DNA of 64,000 nucleotides from Mya arenaria (taxonomy: Eukaryota; Mollusca; Bivalvia; Myida; Myidae). A program made the translations under genes and the position numbers. This document shows positions 1 through 12,431 of this stretch, piece by piece; position 1 is the first letter of the stretch, and every line of letters begins with the position of its first letter. The notes under the pieces are model-generated. The model saw only the letters and a program-made list of their open reading frames with translations. It was not told the DNA's origin and made no database searches. The stretch is taken from positions 75,871,070-75,935,069 of the forward strand of contig NC_069130.1 of NCBI RefSeq assembly GCF_026914265.1. The letters are read 5' to 3'.

Positions 1-250
1 AAGAAAACCCGTCAAACTCATATTAGAAGTTGGATATTTATTTTTGGTGTACGGAACTATTAAATATAAAATAACATAACTGGTAATATTTCTTGTTTTT
101 ATGATATTTTATAGATGTATTTATGCTTTAACCCGGAATCCCAATCGGAATAACTACCCACTTTTGATACTTAACAATTTGTACCTGAAGGATTTGCCAT
201 ATCAAAAATTAAAAAAAAATCAATAAACGTACAATTATTTGGACAAGGAC
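1..250 (+). repeat. Dispersed repeat family F, copy 1
   Basis: This stretch matches 29405..29665 in the same orientation and, in part, 33985..34085 in reverse. Shared landmarks are a run of text reading CTTTAACCCGGA, then GGAATAACTACCCACTTTTG, then GAAGGATTTGCCATATCAAA, then CGTACAATTATTTGGAC. No open frame or terminal inverted repeat is evident. The copy may be cut by the window edge. It is probably a non-autonomous element or the tail of a longer one. Confidence 0.7.
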
Positions 251-1360
251 TTCCAGTAGGCGAGTAGTTTTATTTCTAATGGTTTTATCAAATAAAGTAT
301 CCTTATTTTGAAAGATAAATGATGTTATAAATGATATCAATGTTCATATTAAAGTTCAGATATATGATATAAAATATATATAAAATTTAGTGACATTTCA
401 TCTAAAATATATTATTTTTTTTCAGATTTATCAGAGGAATAGAAGTGACCCCTATGATTAATCTGAAAAAACAAATATTTTAGGTTAAATGTCACTAAAT
501 TTTGTACAGGTCAAATGACACCAACGCAGGAGTTCATTCCCATCAAATGACTGTGATATATACAGCGATGTTTCTTCTGTTGAAATAATGCTAAATCTTA
601 TTATAAGTGAAATTAAACAATTTAAGTCCATTCCCATGAGGTTCGAATGAGGAGCTCAAAAAGCGTCAACTTTTAGTTTGACAGAAGTAGTTCTCGAACA
701 CTGTTAAATTATTAACAAAACTGGGAAACATGTGTGTTTTTTATTTGATACATTTAAAAGTGGAATATTTAAACCAGTTAGTAATATATATCTTATTATT
801 TTTCATTAAAAACTGTACATTTATACATATACCATGAAGCTCATAAACATTAAATGACCTATTTTTAGCACCTGTGTGAAGTAAATTGCTTAACTAAATA
901 TGAATATTATTATAAACGCAGAATGTCTTCTGCGCCAAAAAAGGTTGTATACCGAATAAAACGCATAGCCTAACTAATTCCCGTATTTTATGCTGTGCTT
1001 TTTGCCACGCACTCTTTAAATTGTGTTTCCATGCAGAAGTAAAATGTGATTTTTGTAAACAACTGGAAACTTTTGGAATATATGCTAATAATCCTAACCT
1101 GGTGAAAAGATTAGGTATGTGCTGAAAATTTTCAAACACCTGATTGATTTAAAGGTTAAAGTTTTAGGGCAGGTTGATATTTATTTATAACTTCTATACT
1201 CTTCATTCAGTTGACTTAATACTTCACACAATTGTTCAGGACCATTCACACAATGAGGTAACATAACTCCATAATATCCAACTCCATTATATTTTTGATA
1301 CAAGTTATGGCCCCTGATTGACTTACGAACTTCTGGTAAATTTTAAGGGCATGTTAACAT
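251..1360. other. Intergenic, no gene recognised
   Basis: AT-rich sequence without a supported gene. A minus-strand open stretch of 81 codons at 894..1139 lacks recognisable motifs or convincing splice borders, so I do not call it a gene. Confidence 0.5.
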
Positions 1361-1630
1361 TTAAAGCTGCACTCTCACAGATTGAACGTTTTGACAACTT
1401 TTTTATTTTTTGTCTTGTAACGAGCAGATTTTAGCGAAAATCCATTGAAACCAGTTAAATAAGACTGCTGAAAAAAAATGAGATTGCACATATTTGTATA
1501 TAAGTTAAAAAAATTATGTTTTATGCATTTTTCTTAAACCGTTAGTAGCGCTTTGTGCCATAAAACATTAATTTTCGAATGGAAATATTAAAATATGAAA
1601 ATCTACGATCTGATTTTTTGTCAGCAATCT
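1361..1630 (+). mobile_element. MITE family A, truncated copy 1
   Basis: It starts with TTAAAGCTGCACTCTCACAG, the terminus of two full copies elsewhere (49306..49652 and 62771..63127). The interior text around ACGTTTTGACAACTTTTTTA and the phrase ATCTACGATCTGATTTTT is shared. The right third, including the right terminus, is missing. It stops at the base of a long hairpin (1631..1745). Confidence 0.8.
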
Positions 1631-1745
1631 TAATCACAACAGGATCTCAAATTAGATCTGGTTAGGCCTTAAAAAAATGTTTGGTTAATAACCAAACATT
1701 TTTTAAAGGCCTAACCAGATCTAATTTGAGATCCTGTTGTGATTA
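1631..1745. repeat. Near-perfect 57-bp-arm hairpin
   Basis: The two arms (1631..1687 and 1689..1745) are reverse complements except for one mismatch in the A/T tract, with a single base at the centre. It sits exactly where MITE copy 1 breaks off. A palindrome this clean suggests recent origin, for example by template switching or hairpin-mediated end joining during excision or deletion. Confidence 0.9.
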
Positions 1746-2315
1746 TCTCCCTTTGACCATAAGTGGTGATTGAAGGTACATATTGACCTGTGTGGTCTTT
1801 TGTTGTTATCAGGTGTGACCAGTTGTTTGCTCAATTTAGGAGGGAGTTTTGAAAGTCATTGTTCACCTGACTTCTGTGGTAGACACAGCTGATAATTTTA
1901 TATGATGATATAATACTTTCAAGATCATTTAAGAGGTTAGTCATGGTATTATTTCTAGTTGGTTATGATTGCAGTTGGACTGTTATTTGTATCAAAATTG
2001 TAGTAATTGTATTGTTAAAAAATTCAACATGGTGGCACATAAATGTATTCTTGGCATAACCATTTATGTTTTTTGTTTTTTGAACTATACTGCATATCAA
2101 ATATGATTTGTTTCTTTTTCTTATAGACGGATTGATCTATTTCATCTTGAAGTGTGTTAATAGGAATATATCCAGCAACCTGCCTGAAGTTTTGCCAGAA
2201 CAACTGCAACATTGGACCACATGCATTGGAACCTTATTATTTAAGGTACCTTATTAGTAATGAAGTGAATGTTTGTATACATGCATTTGTTTTAACCAAA
2301 GACTATTGATGTTTA
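1746..2315. other. Intergenic, no gene recognised
   Basis: No gene is supported. A minus-strand open frame of about 62 codons (2024..2212) has a plausible amino-acid composition but no recognisable domain and no start or splice evidence. It could be a decayed exon. Confidence 0.4.
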
Positions 2316-5300
2316 AGTATGAAATTGTAAATCTAATAATACATAATATCAATTAATAATACATTATTTTCTTTTATAGTTTTGACATTTTAACATTTAC
2401 ACTCAAGGCAAAAGAAATAAAAAGTGAGTCGGTTTCATTAAAGGGACTGTACACCAGATTGGCACTAAAAAGTTTTTTTCTATAACGAATCTCAGGGCAA
2501 TTATTTTGTTTGCAATAATTGATAGGACCTGCTCATTTGAATGAACCTAAAAGGGTATTGCACATATTAATTGCTAGAGCCACTGATGGAATATCACTTT
2601 ATTTATTTAAGGGGCTGCTGATCTTTTGGTTAATCCTCATCGTGGAGGACTCCTTTGAGAGCTTGTGGATGCAGTAATCTGCACAGCCGAGTTATCTCTT
2701 TAGCAGCCTTCCTCTGATATTTGAAACAAAATTATCTTTCTATAGATAGCTTGGGTTCAAAATGTTTATTTATTTAAGGGGCTGCTGATCTTTTGGTTAA
2801 TCCTCATCTTGGAGGACTCCTTTGAGAGCTTGTGGATGCAGTAATCTGCACAGCCGAGTTATCTCTTTAGGAGCCTTCCTCTGATGTTTGAAACATAATT
2901 ATCTTTCTATAGATAGCATTTTTTTTCTTATTTCGGGAATGTAACGTATACCAGTGACATTTGGATTTTGGAATTATATGGCTATCTGGTTGAAATTTGG
3001 CCAGTTGACAGTGCTTAACCGAAAAATATTGATAATTGAGTATGAAATTGTAAATCTAATAATACATAATATAAATTAATAATACATTATTTTCTTATAT
3101 ACTTTTGGCATTTTAACATTTATACTCAAGGCAATAGAAATAAAAAGTGAGTCGGTTTCATTAAAGGGGCTGTACACCAGATTGGCACTAAAGAATTTTT
3201 TTTCTATAACGAATATCAGGGCAATTATTTTGTTTGCAATAATTGATAGGACCAGCTCATTTGAATGAACCCAAAGGGTATTGCACATATTAATTGCTAG
3301 AGCCACTGATGGAATATCACTTTATTTATTTAAGGGGCTACTGATGTTTTGGTTAATCCTCATCTTGGAGGACTCCTTTGAGAGCTTGTGGATGCAGTAA
3401 TCTGCACAGCCGAGTTATCTCTTTAGGAGCCTTCCTCTGATATTTGAATCAAAATTATCTTTCTATAGATAGCGTTTTTTTTCTTATTTTGGGAATGTAA
3501 TGGATACCAGTGACATTTGGATTTTGGAATTATACAGCTATCTGGTTGAAATTTGGCCAGTTGACAGTGCTTAACCGAAGAATATTTATGTTTGAGTATG
3601 AAATTGTAAATCTAATAATACATAATATAAATTAATAATACATTATTTTCTTATTAAGTTTGACATTTTAAAATTTACACTCAAGGCAAAAGAAATAAAA
3701 AGTGAGTCGGTTTCATAAAAGGGGCTGTACACCAGATTGGCACTAAAGATTTTTTTTTCTATAACAAATCTCAGGGCAATTATTTTGTTTGCAATAATTG
3801 ATAGGATCAGCGCATTTGAATGAACCCAAAGGGTATTGCACATATTAATTGCTAGAGCCACTGATGGAATATCACTTTATTTATTTAAGGGGCTGCTGAT
3901 CTTTTGGTTAATCCTCATCTTGGAGGACTCCTTTGAGAGCTTGTGGATGCAGTGATCTGCACAGCCGAGTTATCTCTTTAGGAGCCTTCCTCTGATATTT
4001 GAAACATAATTATTTTTCTATCGATAGCTTCTTTTTTTCTTATTTAGGGAATGTAACGTACACCAGTGACATTTGGATTTTGGAATTATACAGCTATCTG
4101 GTTGAAATTTGGCCAGTTGACATTGCTTAAGCGAAGAATATTGATGTTTGAGTATGAAATTGTAAATCTAATAATACATAATATAAATTAATAATACATT
4201 ATTTTCTTATATAGTTTTGACATTTTAACATTTACACTCAAGGGAAAAGAAATAAAAAGTGAGTCGGTTTTAGAAAAGGGGCTGTACACCAGATTGGCAC
4301 TAAAGAAATTTTTTTCTATAACGAATCTCAGTGCAATTATTTTGTTTGCAATAATTGATAGGACCAGCTCATTTGAATGAACCCAAAGGGTATTGCACAT
4401 ATTAATTGCTAGAGCCACTGATGGAATATCACTTTATTTATTTAAGGGGCTGCTGATCTTTTGGTTAATCCTCATCTTGGAGGACTACTTTGAGAGCTTG
4501 TGGATGCAGTAATCTGCACAGCCGAGTTATCTCTTTAGGAGCCTTCCTCTGATGTTTGAAACAAAACTATCTTTCTATAGATAGCTTGGGTTCAATATGT
4601 TTATTCATTTAAGGGGCTGCTAATCTTTTGGTTAATCCTCATCTTGGAGGACTCCTTTGAGAGCTTGTGGATGCAGTAATCTGCACAGCCGAGTTATCTC
4701 TTTAGGAGCCTTCCTCTGATATTTGAAACATAATTGTCTTTCTATAGATAACGTTTTTTTCTTCTTATTTAGGGAATGTAATGTATACCAGTGACATTTG
4801 GATTTTGGAATTATACAGCTATCTGGTTGAAATTTGGCCAGTTGACAGTGCTTAACCGAAGAATATTGATGTTTGAGTATGAAATTGTAAATTTAATAAT
4901 ACATAATATAAATTAATAATACATTATTTTCTTATATAGTTTTGACATTTTAACATTTATACTCAAGGCAATAGAAATAAAAAGTGAGTCGGTTTCATTA
5001 AAGGGGCTGTACACCAGATTGGCACTAAAGAATATTTTTTCTATAACGAATATCAGGGCAATTATTTTGTTTGCAATAATTGATAGGACCAGCTCATTTG
5101 AATGAACCCAAAGGGTATTGCACATATTAATTGCTAGAGCCACTGATGGAATATCACTTTATTTATTTAAGGGGCTGCTGATCTTTTGGTTAATCCTCAT
5201 CTTGGAGGACTCCTTTGAGAGCTTGTGGATGCAGTAATCTGCACAGCCGAGTTATCTCTTTAGGAGCCTTCCTCTGATGTTTGAAACATAATTATCTTTC

Positions 5301-8300
5301 TATAGATAGCGTTGTTTTCTTATTTCGGGAATGGATCGACTTTAATACCAGTGACATTTGGATTTTGGAATTTTACAGCTATCTGGTTGAAATTTGGCCA
5401 GTTGACAGTGCTTAACCGAAGAATATTGATGTTTGAGTATGAAATTGTAAATCTAATAATACATAATATAAATTAATAATACATTATTTTCTTATATAGT
5501 TTTGACATTTTAACATTTACACTCAAGGGAAAAGAAATAAAAAGTGAGTCGGTTTTAGAAAAGGGGCTGTACACCAGATTGGCACTAAAGAAATTTTTTT
5601 CTATAACGAATCTCAGTGCAATTATTTTGTTTGCAATAATTGATAGGACCAGCTCATTTGAATGAACCCAAAGGGTATTGCACATATTAATTGCTAGAGC
5701 CACTGATGGAATATCACTTTATTTATTTAAGGGGCTGCTGATCTTTTGGTTAATCCTCATCTTGGAGGACTACTTTGAGAGCTTGTGGATGCAGTAATCT
5801 GCACAGCCGAGTTATCTCTTTAGGAGCCTTCCTCTGATGTTTGAAACAAAACTATCTTTCTATAGATAGCTTGGGTCCAATATGTTTATTCATTTAAGGG
5901 GCTGCTAATCTTTTGGTTAATCCTCATCTTGGAGGACTCCTTTGAGAGCTTGTGGATGCAGTAATCTGCACAGCCGAGTTATCTCTTTAGGAGCCTTCCT
6001 CTGATATTTGAAACATAATTGTCTTTCTATAGATAACGTTTTTTTCTTCTTATTTAGGGAATGTAATGTATACCAGTGACATTTGGATTTTGGAATTATA
6101 CAGCTATCTGGTTGAAATTTGGCCAGTTGACAGTGCTTAACCGAAGAATATTGATGTTTGAGTATGAAATTGTAAATTTAATAATACATAATATACATTA
6201 ATAATACATTATTTTCTTATATAGTTTTGACATTTTAACATTTATACTCAAGGCAATAGAAATAAAAAGTGAGTCGGTTTCATTAAAGGGGCTGTACACC
6301 AGATTGGCACTAAAGAAGTTTTTTTCTATAACGAATATCAGGGCAATTATTTTGTTTGCAATAATTGATAGGACCAGCTCATTTGAATGAACCCAAAGGG
6401 TATTGCACATATTAATTGCTAGAGCCACTGATGGAATATCACTTTATTTATTTAAGGGGCTGCTGATCTTTTGGTTAATCCTCATCTTGGAGGACTCCTT
6501 TGAGAGCTTGTGGATGCAGTAATCTGCACAGCCGAGTTATCTCTTTAGGAGCCTTCCTCTGATATTTGAAACATAAGTATCTTTCTATAGATAGCGTTTT
6601 TTTCTTATTTCGGGAATGTAACGTACACCAGTGACATTTGGATTTTGGAATTATACAGCTATCTGGTTGAAATTTGGCCAGTTGACATTGCTTAAGCGAA
6701 GAATATTGATGTTTGAGTATGAAATTGTAAGTCTAATAATACATAATATAAATTAAGAATACATTATTTTCTTATATAGTTTTGACATTTTAACATTTAC
6801 ACTCAAGGGAAAAGAAATAAAAAGTGAGTCGGTTTTAGAAAAGGGGCTGTACACCAGATTGGCACTAAAGAATTTTTTTTCTATAACGAATCTCAGGGCA
6901 ATTATTTTGTTTGCAATAATTGATAGGACCAGCTCATTTGAATGAACCCAAAGGGTATTGCACATATTAATTGCTAGAGCCACTGATGGAATATCACTTT
7001 ATTTATTTAAGGGGCTGCTGATCTTTTGGTTAATCCTCATCTTGGAGGACTACTTTGAGAGCTTGTGGATGCAGTAATCTGCACAGCCGAGTTATCTCTT
7101 TAGGAGCCTTCCTCTGATGTTTGAAACAAAACTATCTTTCTATAGATAGCTTGAGTTCAATATGTTTATTCATTTAAGGGGCTGCTAATCTTTTAGTTAA
7201 TCCTCATCTTGGAGGACTCCTTTGAGAGCTTGTGGATGCAGTAATCTGCACAGCCGAGTTATCTCTTTAGGAGCCTTCCTCTGATATTTGAAACATAATT
7301 GTCTTTCTATAGATAACGTTTTTTTCTTCTTATTTAGGGAATGTAATGTATACCAGTGACATTTGGATTTTGGAATAATACAGCTATCTGGTTGAAATTT
7401 GGCCAGTTGACAGTGCTTAACAGAAGAATATTGATGTTTGAGTATGAAATTGTAAATTTAATAATTAATATAAATTAATAATACATTATTTTCTTATATA
7501 GTTTTGACATTTTAACATTTATACTCAAGGCAATAGAAATAAAAAGTGAGTCGGTTTCATTAAAGGGGCTGTACACCAGATTGGCACTAAAGAAATTTTT
7601 TTCTATAACGAATCTCAGGGCAATTATTTTGTTTGCAATAATTGATAGGACCAGCTCATTTGAATGAACCCAAAGGGTATTGCACATATTAATTGCTAGA
7701 GCCACTGAAGGAATATCACTTTATTTATTTAAGGGGCTGCTGATCTTTTGGTTAATCCTCATCTTGGAGGACTCCTTTGAGAGCTTGTGGATGCAGTAAT
7801 CTGCACAGCCGAGTTATCTCTTTAGGAGCCTTCCTCTGATGTTTGAAACAAAATTATCTTTCTATAGATAGCGTTTTTTTTCTTATTTCGGGAATGGATT
7901 GACTTTAATACCAGTGACATTTGGATTTTGAAATTTTACAGCTATCTGGTTGAAATTTGGCCAGTTGACAGTGCTTAACCGAAGAATATTGATGTTTGAG
8001 TATGAAATTGTAAATCTAATAATGCATAATATAAATTAATAATACATTATTTTCTTATATAGTTTTGACATTTTAACATTTACACTCAAGGCAATAGAAA
8101 TAAAAAGTGAGTCAGTTTCGTTAAAGGGGCTGTACACCAGATTGGCACTACCGTCTCCGTGGCTCAGTGGTTAAGCGTCCGCCTACGGAGCGGGAGGTCG
8201 TGGGTTCGATCCCTGGCCGCGTCATACCAAAAGACGTTAAAAATTAATACAAGTAGCTCCCTTGCCTGGCGCTTGGCATTTAAAGGGTAGTGCTTGGAAA

Positions 8301-9000
8301 AGTGGTGTACTCAGTACTGGTTTAACCCAGGAAAGTTGTACCCCGTGTATCAGTGCTTTACACCGAGCACGTAAAAGAACCAAGGGGTCTCTTCGAAAAA
8401 GAGCTAGGGTATCGCACCCGGACTTCCTTGTATCCCACCACTGTCTCTTCAGCGTGCTGTCCCTTCAGCAAAAAACAAAGGACCCCGTTGGAAATAAGTG
8501 CTTGCACTTTCACGGGTTATCCTTGACCGCAAGGTCTGAAGAAATACATACATACAAAGAATTTTTTTTCTATAACGAATCTCAGGGCAATTATTTTGTT
8601 TGCAATAATTGATAGGACCTGCTCATTTGAATGAACCCAAAGGGTATTGCACATATTAATTGCTAGAGCCACTGATGGAATATCACTTTATTTATTTAAG
8701 GGGCTGCTGATCTTTTGGTTAATCCTCATCTTGGAAGACTCCTTTGAGAGCTTGTGGATGCAGTAATCTGCACAGCCAAGTTATCTCTTTAGGAGCCTTC
8801 CTCTGATGTTTGAAACAAAATTATCTTTCTATAGATAGTGTTTTTTTCTTATTTCGGGAATGGATGGTATACCAGTGACATTTGGATTTTGGAATTATAC
8901 AGCTATCTGGTTGAAATTTGGCCAGTTGACAGTTCTTAACCGAAGAATATTGATGTTTGAGTATGAAATTGTAAATCTAATAATACATAATATACATTAA
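2316..9000. repeat. Higher-order satellite array (about 555 and 725 bp monomers)
   Basis: About ten highly similar tandem units. The landmark AATACATTATTTTCTTAT recurs near 3082, 3640, 4193, 4918, 5478, 6203, 6758, 7479 and 8039, giving spacings of roughly 558, 553, 725, 560, 725, 555, 721 and 560 bp. The longer monomer differs by a duplicated sub-block of about 170 bp (GGGGCTGCTGATCTTTTGG to TTCTATAGATAGC). From about 4188 onward, one short and one long monomer form a composite of about 1280 bp repeated nearly identically. Each monomer has a 72-76 codon open frame on the minus strand. It starts at GTG and its conservation is explained by the repeat itself, so I do not call it a gene. The last monomer is split by a SINE. 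Confidence 0.95.
8151..8555 (+). mobile_element. tRNA-Arg-derived SINE inserted in the satellite
   Basis: The 5' 75 bases look like a tRNA gene: an A box around TGGCTCAGTGG, an anticodon arm with loop CTACGGA (anticodon ACG, arginine) and a B box GGTTCGATCCC. A non-tRNA body of about 330 bases follows and ends in a short ATAC repeat. The satellite monomer resumes immediately afterward, so both insertion borders can be read. At most one base is duplicated at the target. A plus-strand open stretch inside it (8262..8612) is not a gene. Molluscan V-SINEs such as RUDI are a sensible comparison, but I cannot confirm the family. Confidence 0.88.
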
Positions 9001-9310
9001 CAAATTAATTGTTTGAAACATAATTATCTTTCTATATCACTAATTGATAGTGCCACTAATGGGATATCTCCTGATTTAGTTAAAGGGCTACTAATTTTGA
9101 GTTTTATCCTCATTATTATTCATAGGTGATGCCGTACAATAGTGCCAAGAGTAATTTCTTGAGTAGCTCACAGCACAACCCTCTTATGATTGTAGCAGCT
9201 TTCCCCTGGGTATAAAACATATTAATTGATAGGACCATCTTATTATTTTGTAATGAATAAAGCCAAAGGAAGTTTAACATATTAGTTGATGGTTCCATTC
9301 ACAGAATATT
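9001..9310. repeat. Diverged satellite flank
   Basis: Fragments recognisably related to the monomer occur twice here in decayed form, for example TTGATAGGACCA followed by a diverged version of the AAAGG...CACATATTA block, and AAAGGGCTACTAATTTTGAG. This looks like the ancestral or edge unit from which the homogeneous array expanded. Confidence 0.6.
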
Positions 9311-10771
9311 GGTACTACCAGAAGGGTGCCTCCATGTATATCCATGTCCATATCCTTTTGGTAAATGTGTACTTTTTATTTGTAGGACTACCAATGGGGA
9401 AGGGCTGTATTTAATTGTTGCTGTTAACTATCTTGGTACCAGTTATGCCAACATTTACCTACAGCAGAGGCCCTGCCGACTTTAAACAATCATAGCTGGT
9501 AAGAATGGTACAAACATGTACAGAAACGGCATATATATAAATATACATGTACATGTATCCAACGCATTTTAATGATGTTGTGTTTTAGTAAAGATATCAT
9601 CCCTTATACTTTGGTAATCAGTCTGTGATATAACTTTATGAAATATGTGATTTGTTTCAAAATGACATATATATATATGCATAAATAAATCTCATAGATC
9701 TATTATCATGCAAAGGTCATAAAAAAGTTTATATAAAATGGTTATCAATAATATTAATTTATTAAACTTGCATAAAAAAGGTGATTCTTATATGAAGAAT
9801 GGAAGAAAAAGAGCGAAGTCCATATGATCTATTAGCAAACGTTGTTTATTGTTGACTCTTGGTTAAGGAAATAAATACATGTTTTGTTTCCTTAAATTTG
9901 AGTTTTATGAATATGTTATAGAGATTACCTTTCTATTGTTACAAATTCCGATGTAATGTTACGAGAAATGAATTACTTTTCAAATTAAAACATTAAAGCA
10001 TTTATACTTGAATCAAACAATGCATTCAATTAATAATGATAACTGGGATAACTGGGGTGACCTGTGTATAGAAAAAGGTTACCCGTTTTTCAGCATTGAG
10101 TGTAGCGGGCACAGGCTGCGCATACAGCTGTCAATGTGACATCTTTTGTAACTTTTGATTCTCCCAGAGAGCCAGCACAGCTCCATGACACACACAGGTT
10201 TCAGCAACAGGGTGTGGCGCACTGGGTGAGAAAGGCTTCCCAGTAATATTTGTATCTTTTTTCTGACCAGACATTTGTAGTGAATTGTTCAGTTGCAGTG
10301 GTTTTGATGCCACTGAACCAGCACTGCTACATGACAGAAATACATGTTTGACAGTACCAGTGCATCGTCATTCTTTGTCATTTTCAGACACTCCTTGTTG
10401 TGTGCTGGCAGAAATGCAAAGTGGTACCACCAGTCGTCTATGCCACCTTTCCCCTCATTTTAGAGGCTAATGTGGACAGTCCCTCACATGCAGTTTACAG
10501 CTAAGCCCTCAGTATAGCCCTACAAATTTTAGGTAAGGGATAAATTTTGGCTACAAGCTTACGATTTATGCACTCGTTTAAAGTCTGTACTTGTTCTGAG
10601 CGCAACTCACATTCCACATCAAAATTCCCAGATCCCAGACTAAATATTTTTTTCAGATGTTCTGACTAAGCTTCATGTACGTACACTACTAATATTTGGA
10701 TAAGAACTTTCTCAAATTGATAATGATTTAATAAATGAGGTATCCAAGATTTACACCCAGTCATCTTGCAG
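9311..10771. other. Intergenic or intronic, possible decayed duplication
   Basis: No firm gene. Two related segments, around 10167 (GAGCCAGCACAGCTCCATGAC) and 10313 (GAACCAGCACTGCTACATGAC), look like a diverged local duplication and lie in open plus-strand frames. Intron-like borders occur (acceptor near 10169, GTGAG near 10227), but the phases could not be joined to the exon at 10772, so they are left uncalled. Confidence 0.35.
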
Positions 10772-11992
10772 ATACTGCCGATGGCGCGTAGATCCAGTAC
10801 ATTGGGCCGGAGTTTCCAGTACGCCGAACTAGAGCCAGGATTAATATCAGACGGTGAGCTTCTGTGTATTTATTTCCTAAACACTGCTAGAAGTCTAAGC
10901 TTTCCTTTTGTCATTTTTCAACTAAAACAAGAAGTTGACAGTATCAGGGACTAAGATACTAATTGATGTTCCAAATGTGTACATAGAAAACCTGTTTTAT
11001 GCTTTAAAATCTAGTAGTTAACAGGATTTTCATTCATTTTAAGAGGCACTGTGGAACTTTCATTATTTTCATTATTCAATTTTTTTAACACATTTTAAAT
11101 GCAGTGAAGGGGCTTAATCAGGGATAAGGAAAAACAAGGTCACAAACATTGTATCATTTTTCTTATTTCATCTAAATCTATAAATCTTATCTGGAGAAAC
11201 ATCAAATTTTGTTAGATCTCAATTTCTCAGAAAATGTAGCTGTCTGAGGACCTATTCATCAATGAGTATCACTGTCTTGAAATTGCTGTTGCGATAGAAT
11301 TTTCATAGAAAAATACTAGTAAGGAAAAAAGTGTATTTCTTACTTAGAGGTTTAAGTAATAGTAATAGTTTTAATTGTATAACATAGGTTTGCATTAAAG
11401 TGACACTCTTATTCAAAATCAATACATACACATGTGTATCAAAGATACATTTTGGCTGATAAATCTTTAACTACTTACTAAATAATGCATTTATGGTAAA
11501 AAATAATTACTTATAACAAGCTTATAACTGTGAATTTAAAAGTTGAACACGCAGAGATATTAAATGATTGGGGAGTGCTAAAAGATTTACTGTGATGTAC
11601 TATTGTCTCATAGTTAGAAATACTGTTTTTTCTGCACATTTCTTTCAAACTCAACTCATTAGCCTCCATAAGAACCATTGTTTTATACTTTTGTTCATCC
11701 TTTTTATTTTCATCAATATACAATTACATTAATTTTGGTAAATCTTATTTTGGAGTAAGAGTGCATCTTTAATGCGTCCGCGTCATTGTAGCCCAAGTAG
11801 TTCTATAAAACAATTTTCCCCCACTTCAGGAGCATTTGATGACTTGAACATTGCATTCTTGTATATATTTTCAAATTTACACATGATTGATATCATATTT
11901 GAAGACAATTAATATGTGGTTTTGAATCATATTTTGTAGGACCTCTCTGTGGGTGGATGGATTCAGAGATGACCCCAAAGATGCGGCCATGA
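10772..11992 (+). CDS. Possible 3' end of an unidentified gene (two exons)
   Basis: An unusually GC-rich exon at 10772..10853 has a clean acceptor (TCATCTTGCAG) and donor (GACG|GTGAGC). Its open frame reads ILPMARRSSTLGRSFQYAEL and ends LEPGLISDG. A candidate last exon begins at 11940 after TTTTGTAG and, joined in phase, adds about 17 residues ending KMRP before a stop at 11990..11992. I do not recognise the protein, and upstream exons are not found in the window. A different frame of the last exon (WVDGFRDDPKDAAM..., stop shortly after) also looks coding-like, so the join is uncertain. The intron carries MITE copy B1. Confidence 0.35.
11395..11772 (-). mobile_element. MITE family B, copy 1
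   Basis: The termini are TTAAAGTGACACTCTTATTC on the left and, read inward on the other strand, TTAAAGATGCACTCTTACTC. Copies at 12432..12809 and 47969..48341 have the same two ends in the opposite order, and 63128..63356 is a shortened copy. TTAA at both borders suggests piggyBac-like mobilisation. Confidence 0.85.
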
Positions 11993-12431
11993 CTGTGTCA
12001 CATGGACGTTATTGATGAAACCATCATGATTTAGTTTTTTGGTGATAAATCAACAGACAAAGTGTGTATAATTTGTGGATAAATAGTGTTAAAGCTAGAA
12101 ACTTTTCAACGAATTGACATATTTAAGGCATATTTTCCGAAAATGTAAAAAAGTTACGACCCTTCAAATACATGATTGTTTTTGAGTGAAAATTTAAGAA
12201 ATAAGAAATTCTACCTCTTTTAAACCCAATATATATACCGGCTTGGAGACCGAAATCCATCTCTGACATTGCCAGAGGTTCTGTTCAAACTCGTAAATAC
12301 TTTTAATAATTCGGGTAGTGGATACAATTAGCTGTAACATGACTGTATATTTCTTATGTACAAAATTAATGTTTATTTTTTTTCTTAATAGTTTAAATTT
12401 TTTATGCAGCCAATGGTGTTTTGGGCTTTTG

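Noticed and set aside
3076-7705. Eight apparent small genes on the minus strand in the satellite
   Set aside because: They are copies of one frame within the repeat monomer, start at GTG rather than ATG, and show no promoter, splice or motif evidence.
8151-8225. A functional tRNA-Arg gene
   Set aside because: The tRNA-like part is fused to a SINE body with a 3' tail and sits inside a satellite monomer, so it is a SINE head.
2696-8810. Hammerhead-ribozyme-like CTGATG...GAAAC text in each monomer
   Set aside because: CTGATGTTTGAAAC has no room for stem II and lacks the full CTGATGA core, so it cannot fold as a hammerhead.
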